Shown: positions 1 through 10,993 of the stretch, in pieces
Layout of the letters: each line of letters begins with the position of its first letter
Numbering within the stretch: the first letter of the stretch is position 1
Assembly: GCA_026874595.1 (NCBI GenBank)
Contig: CM049320.1
Location: forward strand, 26,078,214 to 26,142,213
Origin: Sipunculus nudus
Taxonomy: Eukaryota; Annelida; Sipuncula; Golfingiida; Sipunculidae
DNA: 64,000 nucleotides
Reading direction: 5' to 3'
Program-made: the position numbers and the translations under genes
Notes under the pieces: model-generated
Told to the model about the DNA's origin: nothing
Databases searched by the model: none
Seen by the model: the letters and a program-made list of their open reading frames with translations, nothing else

Positions 1-1027
1 CAGGTACACATCCTGGCTAAGAGAAAGGTAGACATACAGGCAAAAGGATTAGTAGACAGGGAGGCAAGAAGACGGGTACACATCCTGGCTAAGAGAAAGG
101 TAGACATACAGGCAAAGGGATTAGTAGACAGGGAGGCAAGATGACGGGTACACATCCTGGCTAAGAGAAAGGTAGACATACAGGCAAAAGGATTAGTAGA
201 CAGGGAGGCAAGAAGACAGGTACACATCCTGGCTAAGAGAAAGGTAGACATACAGGCAAAGGGATTAGTAGACAGGGAGGCAAGAAGACGGTACACATCC
301 TGGCTAAGAGAAAGGGAGACATACAGGCAAAGGGATTAGTAGACAGGGAGGCAAGAAGACGGGTACACATCCAGGCAAAGAGAAAGGTAGACATACAGGC
401 AAAGGGATTAGTAGACAGGGAGGCAAGAAGACGGGTACACATCCTGGCTATGAGAAAGGTAGACATACAGGCTAAGGGATTAGTAGACAGGGAGGCAAGA
501 AGAAGGGTACACATCCTGGCTAAGAGAAAGGTAGACATACAGGCAAAAGGATTAGAAGACAGGGAGGCAAGAAGACGGGTACACATCCTGGCTAAGAGAA
601 AGGTAGACATACAGGCAAAGGGATTAGTAGACAGGGAGGCAAGAAGACGGGTACACATCCTTGCTAAGAGAAAGGTAGACATACAGGCAAAAGGATTAGT
701 AGACAGGGAGGCAAGCAGACGGGTACACATCCTGGCTAAGAGAAAGGTAGACATACAGGCAAAGGGATCAGTACACAGGGAGGCAAGAAGACGGGTACAC
801 ATCCAGGCTAAGAGAAAGGTAGACATACAGGCAAAGGGATTAGTAGACAGGGAGGCAAGAAGACGGGTACACATCCAGGCTAAGAGAAAGGTAGACATAC
901 AGGCAAAGGGATTAGAAGACAGGGAGGAAAGAAGACGGGTACACATCCAGGCTAAGAGAAAGGTAGACATACAGGCAAAGGGATTAGTAGACAGGGAGGC
1001 AAGAAGACGGGTACACATCCAGGCAAA
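1..1027. repeat. 72-bp minisatellite array (about 14 copies, truncated by window start)
   Basis: Units repeat every 72 bp (for example the ggtacacatcc motif at 3 and 75) up to 1027, where unique sequence begins. Each unit divides into three related blocks of about 24 bp, starting GGTACACATCC, GGTAGACATAC and GTAGACAGGG, each followed by AGGC-A-AG. Because 72 is a multiple of 3 and the unit has few stops, both strands stay open for long stretches. The plus strand reads a 24-residue repeat made of VHIQAKRK, VDIQAKGL and VDREARRR, the minus strand a hydrophobic repeat. A stop near 143 and a one-base deletion near 289 break the plus frame, with no visible effect on copy structure. I regard it as non-coding tandem DNA. 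Confidence 0.93.
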
Positions 1028-1470
1028 ATGACTGAAACATTATACAGATCAGGATAAAAACACTCTGGTATTTTTTTTTAGACAGCCATGGCAAGACTAC
1101 CTTCAACCCTGATAAATGAACTCCATAATCTCTCAGAGCTTTCAGGCTTCATCTGTTTTGGTGGTGTTTTTGTATTTGAAAGAATGGGAGCCAGATCCTA
1201 TAATCTTTGGATCACTGGGATTTAACATTCTGCAGCTAGTAATCAATGAAACACCAGCTGCCTAGAGCTGACTGTAATCACTTCTATTATCACTTTAATA
1301 ATGAATTCAATCATCTGAGATCGTGTTATCATTAAATAAATGCTTAAAAACTCATCTTTCAATGATTTCATTAACTTTGATGGCTTTACCTACTTTATTT
1401 ATGGCAACAAGAGACAATATTCTATTTTCTCATTGCTTCACTCAAACAAGTTGCAGTTACGTATATTTTG
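1028..1470. other. Unique AT-rich sequence, no gene seen
   Basis: This stretch follows the minisatellite without a boundary motif. Frames are short and broken, and I see no repeat shared with the rest of the window. Confidence 0.5.
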
Positions 1471-1484
1471 ACTCATTTGACCAA

Positions 1485-1965
1485 TCAGGCTAAATTTTGC
1501 ATGAATGTAATTCTTTAATAGATTTATTTTCACCTGCAACCATTTTTGCACAGCATCAATATGTTCATCTTCCTTGGGTTAAATCATTCATATCTTGGTT
1601 TGACTTATCTGTCTCAAATTTTGAATGTGTATACATCTCGGACAGATTTCTCATTTATTTGACAGTTGATGCCACCTACAATCATGTTTACACTGCAGAT
1701 ATCCATGCTAATATCTCAGGACTGGTTAGATGTTTGGGACGGAATTTTTGCATGTTTATACATCTTACATAGCTCTTAAATTAGCATTCAAAAATCTGGT
1801 GTGCACCACCTGCAACTATTTTAGCATGGTGTCCATCTGTTTGTCTGTCTAGGGTAAAAATCATTCATATCTCAGCAGTGGTCTGCCTGAAATTTGCATG
1901 TGTATACATCTTGGATAGATTTTTCATTGATTTGGCAGGTGGTGCCGTATATAAAAAAGTTTACA
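1485..1965. repeat. Interspersed repeat with two tandem units of about 277 bp
   Basis: The motif aaatcattcatatct occurs at 1581 and again at 1858, 277 bp apart. Both copies are followed by matching text: a cluster around tgtatacatct, then a gacagatttctcattt / gatagatttttcattg pair and a 'gtggtgcc/gatgcc' end. The two units are clearly homologous but well diverged, so this is an old copy. The style resembles the core repeats of the pearl/HINE-like elements elsewhere in the window, in inverted orientation, but no hairpin end is visible here. Confidence 0.6.
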
Positions 1966-2091
1966 CAACACTATATACTGATTTTAATAGGGCAACTAAC
2001 AATTAATTCATGTAGGGCAAGTAGAAGCCTTAATTGGTTACTTGACTTGCAACTTTACTCAAAAATTGTGAGGACAGGATAATCTCCAAGA

Positions 2092-2126
2092 AAACAAGGG
2101 ACCCATGGGTCACCTTGCTCAGCTGA
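2092..2126 (+). repeat. Head fragment of repeat family B
   Basis: The string acaagggacccatgggtcac followed by cttgctcagctga matches the head of family B copies at 13654 and 18689 (CCATGGGTC, then CTCAGCTGA). Only the first 35 bases are present, so this is a truncated piece. Confidence 0.55.
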
Positions 2127-2129
2127 ATT

Positions 2130-3080
2130 TTGGAAAATATTAGTAACTGCAAAATATTTTTATTTCTTTTGGTTTTTCATGTATATTATCATTAGAAAAG
2201 CTATTAGAAAATGGCCCTGCTAAAATGAAACTCTGTAAATTATAGAATAATGGACATTATATTTAGTGATGCACCAAGGGAACAAATAGGCCTACAGTAA
2301 GTGTTATATAAAAGTAACACTTCATAAACAAATTATGTGTGAAGGTAATTAAGTTTTCAAAATTTAAATATATGGCCATACGAGTTTAAAATTAATCCAA
2401 CAAAGTTTGACCAATATTCCTAATTTTAATACTAAGTTAACAGTGTTATTCACACCTAGGCCCTGCCAACTTTAAGAGATATGAATGAAATGCTACAAAG
2501 TATTTATATCTTCTTAAATCTTGTCAGTTAGCACTTACAATAGATCCTAATATTTTATCACAATTTAATATTAGGATTAAATTCCTGAATTTTTTTTCTT
2601 TAAAACAATCAAAATTGTCCAAGTCTCATCAAAAGAATTTATTTAACATTAAAATTTTAAGATTCATCTTGTTTATTAGTCCTGTGTATTGAAGGGGTGG
2701 GTGGGGGAGGGGTCTCTGTTGTTACTGCTCGTTGCTGAAAAAAAATTTAATTTTAAGATTCATCTAGTTCATAGTACAGGTCTGTCAACAGAATGGGGGT
2801 GGGGGGGGGGGGGGGAGGGGAAGCGGGGGTTGCCAGAGAAAAAGGCTCCCTGTGGTATGGTATTAACTGCAGACAGCCTGATCAAGCTCAACTCAGTGGA
2901 GAGAGCTGCACTGAATGACCTACAGTCACCAAAGTGGACTGCTTGACAATGTAAGGGAATACAACAAGAGCCTCCAAAAAAATTCAATAACTAGCCCAGT
3001 TTTGCAGCTTTTATTTACAAATTTAAGATTTTAACAGATTAAATCCTTATGTGTACATGCTGTGAAAATTAAATCCACAG
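2130..3080. other. AT-rich stretch with local duplication and poly-G
   Basis: No gene is visible. About 30 bases around 'aattttaagattcatct' at 2650 recur near 2751, separated by a G-rich block at 2692-2715, and the second copy is followed by a G-run at 2793-2820. This suggests a short tandem duplication of about 100 bp that includes the G-rich tract. Two small frames across it (2689-2946 plus, 2769-2987 minus) are products of the G-run and not credible genes. Confidence 0.5.
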
Positions 3081-3084
3081 TACT

Positions 3085-3702
3085 TACAGCAAAAAAAAAC
3101 GTGCCGTGGCCAAATTTGGGCAAAATTTAAGGTACCAATTTTATATTTTTGCCAATATTTAAAAAAATTTAACAGACTTTGATCTAATTTTTGGTATACA
3201 ATTAAATTTTGATTAATTAAGGTTGTATTACTGAAAAAAAGTCCCTACCTTTAACACTTTTGGTCTTAAGTGACCAAATATCTTTCCTGATTTTTTTACT
3301 AAGTCCATTATGTTTGGGCCCATAACTTTTTTAAATTAAATAATACTGACTTCATTTCTGGCAAGTATATAAGAACTATATAGTGGAATATTTATAGTAA
3401 ATATGAAGAGAACAAGATGAGTGGTTTTGATATTAGGCAGTCCTGAAGTGTGAAAGTAGATTTCTAATAAAAAATTGAGGTTTTTCCTTAATTAATATAT
3501 CGAAGGAACGAAGTCCTATTGACCCAATTTTTGGCATGGTAGGAGATTTTGGGGACATCTAAATGTATGCCGAATTTCAGATTCGTAGGTCCAATGGTGT
3601 CAAAACATGCCAGTCTTACGGACGGACGGACAGACAGACGGACGACGGACAATGGACCACGACTATAGCTCAGATGACTTAATTATAGTCAGCTGAGCTA
3701 AA
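3085..3702 (+). mobile_element. Pearl/HINE-like element (3' part with GGAC tract and hairpin tail)
   Basis: The end carries the family hallmark: a (GGAC/GACA)n microsatellite at about 3619-3655, then an imperfect hairpin with arms AGCTCAG and CTGAGCT, ending CTAAAA at 3702. The upstream part (gtgccgtggccaaatttggg onward) differs from other copies and no clear head is seen. The tail alone identifies the class. Function is non-autonomous: there is no coding capacity. Confidence 0.55.
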
Positions 3703-3709
3703 AATCCAT

Positions 3710-4140
3710 TAAATGTTCAGAGATAATCTAGATACCTGAAATCTCTTTTTTTTATTTAAGGGATTATTTTATTAATTCCTACTCCAATCAAAATTTTACG
3801 CCTAGGGACGCCCCAAGAGAACAGGTCTAAGACCCTTCTAACTGGAGGGCTCGCAGGGCTTAGTACATCTTCAGTCAGTCACTTAATTACAATGAGTGAT
3901 TTTTCCACTGAGAAATTTCTTTATCCAGGATGAATGCCAGGGCCATACACTCGTATTGCAATAAATATGCCACCTTTGTTCTAGAGGTCCAAGCATGGAA
4001 TTTCACAATGTTCCAACTCTTATTCAACCTGTGGTTGAAAAATTAGGCTGTCAAGCACAGGCTCATATAAAGGTAGAAGAAAAGAAAGAACAGCTGTAAA
4101 TAAGGAAAAGTAGGAAAAAAAGTAGGAAAATGCAACTTGG
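3710..4140. other. No gene seen
   Basis: Single-copy-looking sequence with an A-rich stretch at about 4066-4125. No frame of note and no clear repeat boundary. Confidence 0.4.
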
Positions 4141-4877
4141 AACTAGAATATCAGCAGAAGCTGACAAAAGCCCTCAGCCAAAAGAACAGTGTTTAGAGGT
4201 GGTAACAGTAACGAGTACTAAATATCTGTTCTCACATGGATTTATATCCGTACATGTCTCAGTTATAAATTTAAAATTAATGGAGAGGTATGTACCATGA
4301 TTCATAACAATCCACCAAATGCTTCCTGAAAAATAAGCTTCTAAGTTTTATTCTATTACAAGCTCTGTGACCTTGAAAAGTAGGTCAAGGTCACCCATCT
4401 TCGAACTTGACCGAGATTTTGTCAATATACAGCTTCACCAAAGAAATAAAATTCCTATTGTGAATCCTTTTAGAGATATCCTGCTCACAAGGCCAAAGTT
4501 GAAAAATTTAAGAAAAATTCATTAAAAATGAGAAATTGTAGGTGGCACCACCAAACTTGTGTAGCAGGTACAGACTATCAGTCCCAATAATCATAGTAAG
4601 TTTTGTGAAAATCCACCGAAGGGTTCCTGAGTAATAAGCATCTAAGCGTTTTTCTATAATCAGCTCTAAAATGTAGAAAAATAGGTCAAGGTCACCCATC
4701 TTCGAACTTGACCGAGATTTTGTCGATATGTATCTTTATTGAGGAAATAAAATTTCTTAAGGTGAATCCTTTTCAAGATATCCCGCTCACAAGGTAAAAG
4801 TTAACGGATGCCGGACGGACGGACGGACAGCTTGGGTGATGACAATAGCCCATCAGCCTAAGGGCTGAGGGCTAAAA
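4141..4877 (+). mobile_element. Pearl/HINE-like element, family A copy 1 (two core repeat occurrences)
   Basis: The head contains GCCCTCAGCC (about 4170), which is the inverse complement of GGCTGAGGGC in the tail (about 4863). Between them is a core of about 301 bp, seen from ggtcaaggtcacccatctt at 4383 and 4684. The core is followed by (GGAC)n at 4814-4830 and a hairpin (AGCCC ... GGGCT), ending CTAAAA. Family A copy 2 at 9951-10993 is colinear but has one more core unit. Subterminal inverted repeats, tandem cores, a microsatellite and a 3' hairpin are the described layout of bivalve pearl elements and Helitron-related HINEs. No coding capacity. Confidence 0.7.
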
Positions 4878-5024
4878 ATTGGGACAAAAGTAGGACTGAA
4901 ACTTCAGTGTAACAACATTATACATGCAAATTCTTGATAAAATGTAAGTGAATTTAAAGAAGTCATATATTAAAGAAAACTTGACTACAACTTCAAGGTA
5001 ATTTGTAGTTTTCAGACACTGCCT

Positions 5025-5205
5025 GTTAAATTCCGAAACTCAAAAGTAAAAATTCAGAGGTCTCATGAGCCTGGTCCTTATGGTTTCTATTTATGCCCTG
5101 CTAACAGATGGACAGAGAGACAGTCGGCCAGATGGAAGGGCGATGGATAAAGGGTGATTGCTATAGTTCAGCATGACTGAAAGTCCTCTGAGCTACAAAT
5201 TATAG
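5025..5205 (+). mobile_element. Tail fragment of pearl/HINE-like family B
   Basis: It contains 'tatgccctgctaacagatgg', a degraded GACA tract, and a decayed hairpin end 'gctatagttcagcatgactg ... ctgagcta'. This matches the tail of the better copy at 18689-19614, with many substitutions. Confidence 0.5.
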
Positions 5206-5224
5206 GGACCCATTGGCATTAGTC

Positions 5225-5800
5225 TCTACGATCGGCTGACTTTGTCTATAAGGAAATGTTTATGGGGTTTTTTAAATGTGGATCCTGTGACAAAGTTCTG
5301 TCTATACCCAAACTGGAGGTATCAACTATAAACTAATATGCAAATGGATGGGCCCTGTGACCGTGACCTTGTGAATCCAAAATAAAAAAAAAATCTTTCC
5401 TTATTGTCAGGCACACCACATGTGGAAGATGGAAGATTTGAGATGAAAAAAATGGCTTAAAATGCATCCAAAATCTTTTTTAAAGAAGTAAGTCCTGTGA
5501 CCTTGACTTTTGGCTTCATTACCCAAAAATCAATGGAGTTTCTTATCCTCTAGTAGTAGGCTATATATAAGTCAAGTTTGAAACAATTTTTCAATCCAAC
5601 CTGGAATTATCATCTGGAAACAAATATGTGGACAGATGGCCCCTGTGTCCTTGACCTTTGACCTTGTGACCCCAATATATGTAGGTCAGCTATATGTGCA
5701 AGATGGAAGGGTTAGGAAGAAAAGTTTGGCTCTAAATGCATCTGCAATCTTTCTAAATTTGCAAAGTGCATTTTGCAACTTAAGTCACCTATCAACTTCC
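5225..5800 (+). repeat. Degenerate tandem repeat rich in TGACCTT motifs
   Basis: Two or three diverged units of roughly 280-300 bp recur, each with 'cctgtgaccttgac', a 'caaatatg(tg)gacagatgg' block and 'gtggaagatgg / gcaagatggaaggg'. At 5652-5664 the sequence is TGACCTTTGACCT, a perfect direct repeat of two nuclear-receptor half-sites spaced by one base. The small plus-strand frame at 5636-5830 is not credible as a gene. Probably a core-repeat relic of the same element class. Confidence 0.5.
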
Positions 5801-5946
5801 ACACGTGTATGTGCAACCAACCGCCTTTAGTTACATGTTTTTTCCCCATTTTTATCAACATTGCTGTGTTTGCTTACAGCTTGTAGATAAACAAACTCGT
5901 ACGTCTTTCACAGAGGCATTATAAGAACTTAAAAGAAAATGAATTA

Positions 5947-6232
5947 GGCCAAAAAAAATAAATGTATGGTTCTCAGGCACTTTTTTTCAGAAATCAGTGC
6001 GGGTGGGCGGTATTTTATTTTTGACCTTTTTTTGAATGTTTCGATAAAAATGTCATATGATCAGGGAAAAGCATGAAAATAACAATTTTTTTTGCTAAAC
6101 AGGTAAAAGCAGTACATAAATTGTATTATTTATCTTCTTGAAAGATGAAAATCAAAATAAAAATTTTTGATGCGGGGGGTAAAAATTGACGCGGGCGCTG
6201 CCTGAGAACCTTACCTTTTATTTTTTTTGGCC
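5947..6232. mobile_element. Harbinger-like MITE, family D copy 1 (286 bp)
   Basis: The ends are inverted: GGCCAAAAAAAA plus 'atggttctcaggca' on the left, and 'tgcctgagaacc' plus TTTTTTTTGGCC on the right. TTA flanks both sides directly (5944-5946 and 6233-6235). A 3-bp TWA duplication with GG-starting ends is typical of PIF/Harbinger elements. The interior has a 'gcgggtgggcgg' block and no coding frame. Copies at 14886-15220 and 61403-61662 share ends and interior. Confidence 0.7.
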
Positions 6233-6235
6233 TTA

Positions 6236-8488
6236 CCTTAATTATAAATAGAGAGAATGTGCCAGAAATCACATAAAGTCTAATAGAAGGGCAGGTGAAT
6301 ATTGGCTTTTCGTGGTCACAAGTTCACATTCCTTACACAAGATACATTCATACAACATTGTGGATGTCAGTGAACCAGTGATTTATCTGCAGGCACTTGC
6401 GAAAACTTAGAGGTATAGAATGACCAAAAACAAGTTTTTATTGCACACAATAAACACAAAAGGTCAAATATGGCTTTATAAAATATCATAAAACACACTA
6501 CTTGAGTGTGCACTTCAAACCTTCCTTGAATCCTCCATCATTGCACATGTGAACAGGGGACCTATGTTACAGGGGTTAGCACTTTACGTGCATGACAAGG
6601 TAATATGCCAAGCCATTGTAATCTCATAAGTCAACTGCGTTATATGAAGATGTTATTTATCCACCAAAATGTCATATACCATTTGGTTATCCATCGCAGT
6701 AAGTTAACTAAACAGTTCAGAACTATTGTTTTTCCTTTCATTACATGCGATCCTGGCTGAGGGTCTTGCTGCAGATAATTTCCCGTATGTAGCATGCCTC
6801 ATATCTCTCTCAAAGTACAGGACAAGTAAATGGACAGAATCTAACCATCCAGGGTTATAAGATATATAGTTATGATATATCAAACATACAAGTGGTGGGA
6901 TCAATGATCGCATATAACCAATTATAAGTCAGCTGATGCAGACACTTCAATGATCAATCTTGCATTGCTATAATCTATTACAGGGTTTTTCCACTTAGGT
7001 TCAGTTAGGCTTTAAAATGATGAAAGGAACTTTAATAAAATTTATGCAAACAAACTTTAGAAGAATCTGTATTTGCTTACAGATTTACACTAAAGTTTTG
7101 TATACAGACATGTAAGGTATAGGGTTACCAGATATATAAGCCAATATTGTATAGGCGTATATAAAAATTTAGAGGATGTACATGTCTATATTTGATCAGA
7201 AACTTCTTGCTCCTATAGAGGTCAGCCAACCTTTTTGATTATTGATGATGACATTACAACTGATTCTGAGCACTCCTCAAATGTGTATAATAATCCATCA
7301 TAGGTTACTGATATGCTGTTGATAATTGCATGATTATAATCAAGGCAGTGACTCAATCCCAAGACTAATATATATGTTTTAATTAATCATTTCGAGTTTC
7401 TGTCAGGCTCTCAGTGTTTAATATACCCTTTAAACTGAGGAGCCAGTCAACACTGGGGGTTTTCACTTTTCTTCAATGCCTTAACCAATACTTACCTTAT
7501 ATAGCAACAAGTTTCCATGGCAACAAAACGTATTGTTTGCAATCAAATAATTGTGTATTTTTAGGTTAGAAAAATAGTTTTTTATTTAACACTATAGTAA
7601 ATCTGTACAGAATTAATATAACTGAAGTAGCTGATTTTACATTCAAACCACAAAGCAAACTCTGTCATCATGTCAACACAATGCAGACCCTCTAAATACA
7701 GCTAAGTAGTATATTTATGGTGATAATACCACAGTGGGAATACAGGGACAGGGAGACAAACATGTTAATTGCTATTGTCATGAGACCACCTGACATTATA
7801 TGTCACACCTCCTACGCCATCCAAAATCAAATTGTGGTATCGATGTGGTGCATGCATTAATTAGTCCAGAACATGACTAAATATATGTATGACAATCTGT
7901 TATTTCAATTGAATAAATAACAATTGCAAACCACCAGATTGCTTCTGTAAAAATTTTGGATAACAGTGATAATTTCAGGTAAACTGTTTTCAGATAAAAC
8001 AGTGTTCAAATGAATGGCACTCCACTGTACTTCTATTAATGTTTTTATTTTAGCTTTCTCTTTTACTTAATTACAAGGTGGTTACAGTGCACTTAAGTAA
8101 CTGATCTTCAGTATCAGGAAGCTGTGTTTATTTGATATTTAATATAGTTAACTTGTATAACCAGGTTATATCAAACTTCATGTAATCAGTGACGCTGTTG
8201 TGGATTTAATGAGACAAAGTATACAATCTAACATGAACTGGAACACCGATAGGTCAGGACGGGCCCAGCAGTTTGAGGCTGGGCTGAGTGATACTTGAAA
8301 AATATATAATATAGGACCTGATTAAATTTATAGGCAAAGGTACTGATTCTTAAAAGTATTTAAGTAATAGATTTTAACATTTTTAATCATTATCCTAAAG
8401 TATATATATGCTATAAATCAATGCCACTGGAATTGTACTAAATAGCTGCCTGAAAACCACATTACATTTAAAAAATTCAAGCAAAATG
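6236..8488. other. AT-rich DNA, no gene or clear repeat
   Basis: About 2.2 kb of mostly unique sequence, all frames short. The 69-residue minus frame at 6704-6913 lacks domain features and splice context. I see no tandem structure and no inverted element ends. Confidence 0.45.

Positions 8489-8489
<1 letters not shown>

Positions 8490-8537
<48 letters not shown>
8490..8537. repeat. (TA)n microsatellite
   Basis: Nearly pure alternating TA. It accounts for the poly-IY stretch in the minus-strand frame here. Confidence 0.97.
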
Positions 8538-8539
<2 letters not shown>

Positions 8540-8540
<1 letters not shown>

Positions 8541-9020
8541 AGAGATATTAAACATACCATCAAGATACAGATTAAATTCAACATGACCATGTAAAGAAAA
8601 TTTCATATTTCATTCTGACCGGCATCATTAATACCAACATAAATATATTCATTGTCAAAACATGGTTAAGATGTATAGGCAACAGCTACTAGGGCTTGCA
8701 CTGTTCGATAACTGGATGAAATTATCGGCCCAGTTCCCAGTAAATAAAATCATGAGATACAGAAAGCAGACAGCTGGGTGACGGAATGGAGGAATGATGA
8801 AAGAGCCACATACATGTTCCAGAGCAGGACTTCTTTTCTTATCAGTGACTACGAATCCTATCTGAACAGCCAATATGTTCGATATCTCAGTTTGGTGGCC
8901 TGCAGATGAGTCATTAAATTACCTGTTTCTAAGTCAGTATGACATGGAATCAATATGTCCACAAAATGGTTTAAAGGTACAGATGTCATCATTTCAATAT
9001 TGTTATATAAGATGTATAAC
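8540..9020. other. No gene seen
   Basis: Unique-looking sequence between the (TA)n tract and the foldback element. A 72-residue minus frame (8655-8873) and an 81-residue plus frame (8875-9120, running into the repeat) show no recognisable domain. Confidence 0.4.
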
Positions 9021-9755
9021 GTCAAGAGAAGAGGGAGAATCTGGGAAGATTCTGGATCTTCCAGGGAAAAATGGGAGTTCTCATTTTTCCCTGGAAAATG
9101 AGAATCAAGAGAGGGTATGAAATGATTCCTGTTTTTTCTCGGGAAAAATGAGAATTCTCATTCTTCCTGGGAAAAATGAGAATTCCAGTCTCTCCAAGGA
9201 AAATTGAGAATTCTCATTTTTTCCAGGAGTGGCAGGAAATCAGTTTTGAAATTCAAACCTGGGAAAATTGAGAATTCTCATTTATTCAGGGAAGAATCAT
9301 TTATGGCAACTTTTAATTCTTTTAATTTCTTTTTCTTTTTTTATGTTACCTTACTTTTTTTCAAAAAGTAACTTTTGATTATCTTTCTTTCACATTCATT
9401 CTGAACTGTTCTAGCAGTAAAAAAAATAAATATACACTCACATGAAATAGTATTATATGAATAAAATATAAAGCTTACAATTGCAAGATGAGATGAATAT
9501 TATATATATAAAACAGGTTCCTTCATGTTTTGCATTTTCATTGTAATAATAACTATGACAGGTTCATGAGATGAAGTTGACAGAGAATCAGAAGCTGGGA
9601 AAAATAAGAATTCCCATTCTTCCCGGGAAAAACCAGAATTCTCAATTGTCCCGGGAAATATGAGAATTGAGTGATAGCTAGTATGAAATGATTCCCATTC
9701 TTCCCGGGGAAAAATCATATATTGGATCTTCCCAGATTCTCATTCTTCCCATGAC
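9021..9755. mobile_element. Foldback-type element with arms of palindromic subrepeats
   Basis: The left end GTCAAGAGAAGA followed by 'gagaatctgggaagat' is mirrored by 'cccagattctcattcttccc' and ATGAC on the right. Both arms (about 9021-9285 and 9590-9755) consist of short units centred on GAATTCTCATTTTTCCC and its complement, so each arm can fold on itself and the two arms pair with each other. The marker 'gtatgaaatgattcc' occurs in both arms. The middle (about 9300-9585) is AT-rich and non-coding. Foldback elements with subrepeat arms are a known class; the superfamily cannot be assigned. Confidence 0.7.
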
Positions 9756-9950
9756 ATATACATATAGCAATCTAAGGCCACTGTGACCCATAAGTTTTCA
9801 GTGTCCTGTGTGAAGTATGGTGGCCTTCATGTTTTTTTTAAAGTCTGAAATAATGTAAAACAAGAGCATCATAAGAGAGTATAATATGCATGCCCTCTTT
9901 TGACCTTTGCCCTTTATTAATATGTGGATATTTTGCAGAATATTGAAAAA

Positions 9951-10993
9951 CTAGAATATCAGCAGAAGCTGACAAAAGCCCTCAGCCAAAAGAACAGTGT
10001 TTAGAGGTGGTAACAGTAACAAGTACTAAATATCTGTTCTCACATGGATGTATATCTGTACATGTCTCAGTTATAAATTTAAAATGGAGAGGTATGTACC
10101 ATGATTCATAACAATCCACCAAATGCTTCCTGAAAAATAAGCTTCTAAGTTTTATTCTATTATAAGCTCTGTGACCTTGAAAAGTAGGTCAAGGTCACCC
10201 ATCTTCAAACATGAACGAGATTTTTGTCGATATACATCTTCACCAAAGAAATAAATTTCCTATTGTGAATCCTTTTAGAGATATCCTGCTCACAAGGCCA
10301 AAGTTGAAAAATCCAAGAAAAATTCAATACAAATTAGAAATTGCAGGTGGCGCCCCCAAACTTGTGCAGCCGTTACAGACCATAAGTCCCTATGATCATA
10401 GTAAGTATTGTGAAAATCCATCCAATGGTTCCTGAGAAATAAGCTTCTAAATGTTTTTTCTATAATCAGCTCTACAACGTAGAAAAAAAGGTCAAGGTCA
10501 CCCATCTTCGAACTTAACCGAGATTTTGTCAATATACATCTTCACCGAAAAAATAAAATTCTCACAGTGAATCCTTTTTGAGATATCCCGCTCACAAGCC
10601 CAAAGTTGAAAAATCCGATAAAAATTCATTAAAAATCAGAAATTGTAGGTGGCGCCACCAAACTTATATAGCAGGTACAGACTATCAGTCCCAATAATCA
10701 TAGTAAGTTTTGTGAAAATCCACCAAATGGTTCCTGAGTAATAAGCATCTAAGTGTTTTTCTATAATCAGCTCTAAAATGTAGAAAAATAGGTCAAGGTC
10801 ACCCATCTTCGAACTTGACCGAGATTTTGTCGATATACATCTTTACCGAGGAAATAAAATTCTGACGGTAAATCCTTTTCAAGATATCCCGCTCACAAGG
10901 TAAAAGTTAACGGACGCCAGACGGACGGACGGACGGACGGACAGATTGGGTGACGACAATAGCCCATCAACCTAAGGGCTGAGGGCTAAAAAG
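9951..10993 (+). mobile_element. Pearl/HINE-like element, family A copy 2 (three core repeats)
   Basis: Same head as copy 1 (subterminal GCCCTCAGCC). The core marker ggtcaaggtcaccc occurs at 10187, 10490 and 10791, giving units of 303 and 301 bp, each looking like two diverged halves of about 150 bp. (GGAC)n follows at 10919-10942, then a hairpin with arms AGCCC/GGGCT and the end CTAAAA. One more core than the 4141-4877 copy, showing that core number varies between copies. The small frames at 10211-10435 and 10290-10532 lie within the core and are not genes. Confidence 0.75.

Noticed and set aside
233-1031. 261-residue minus and 193-residue plus frames
   Set aside because: Both strands are open only because the 72-bp unit lacks stops; they are tandem repeat translations.
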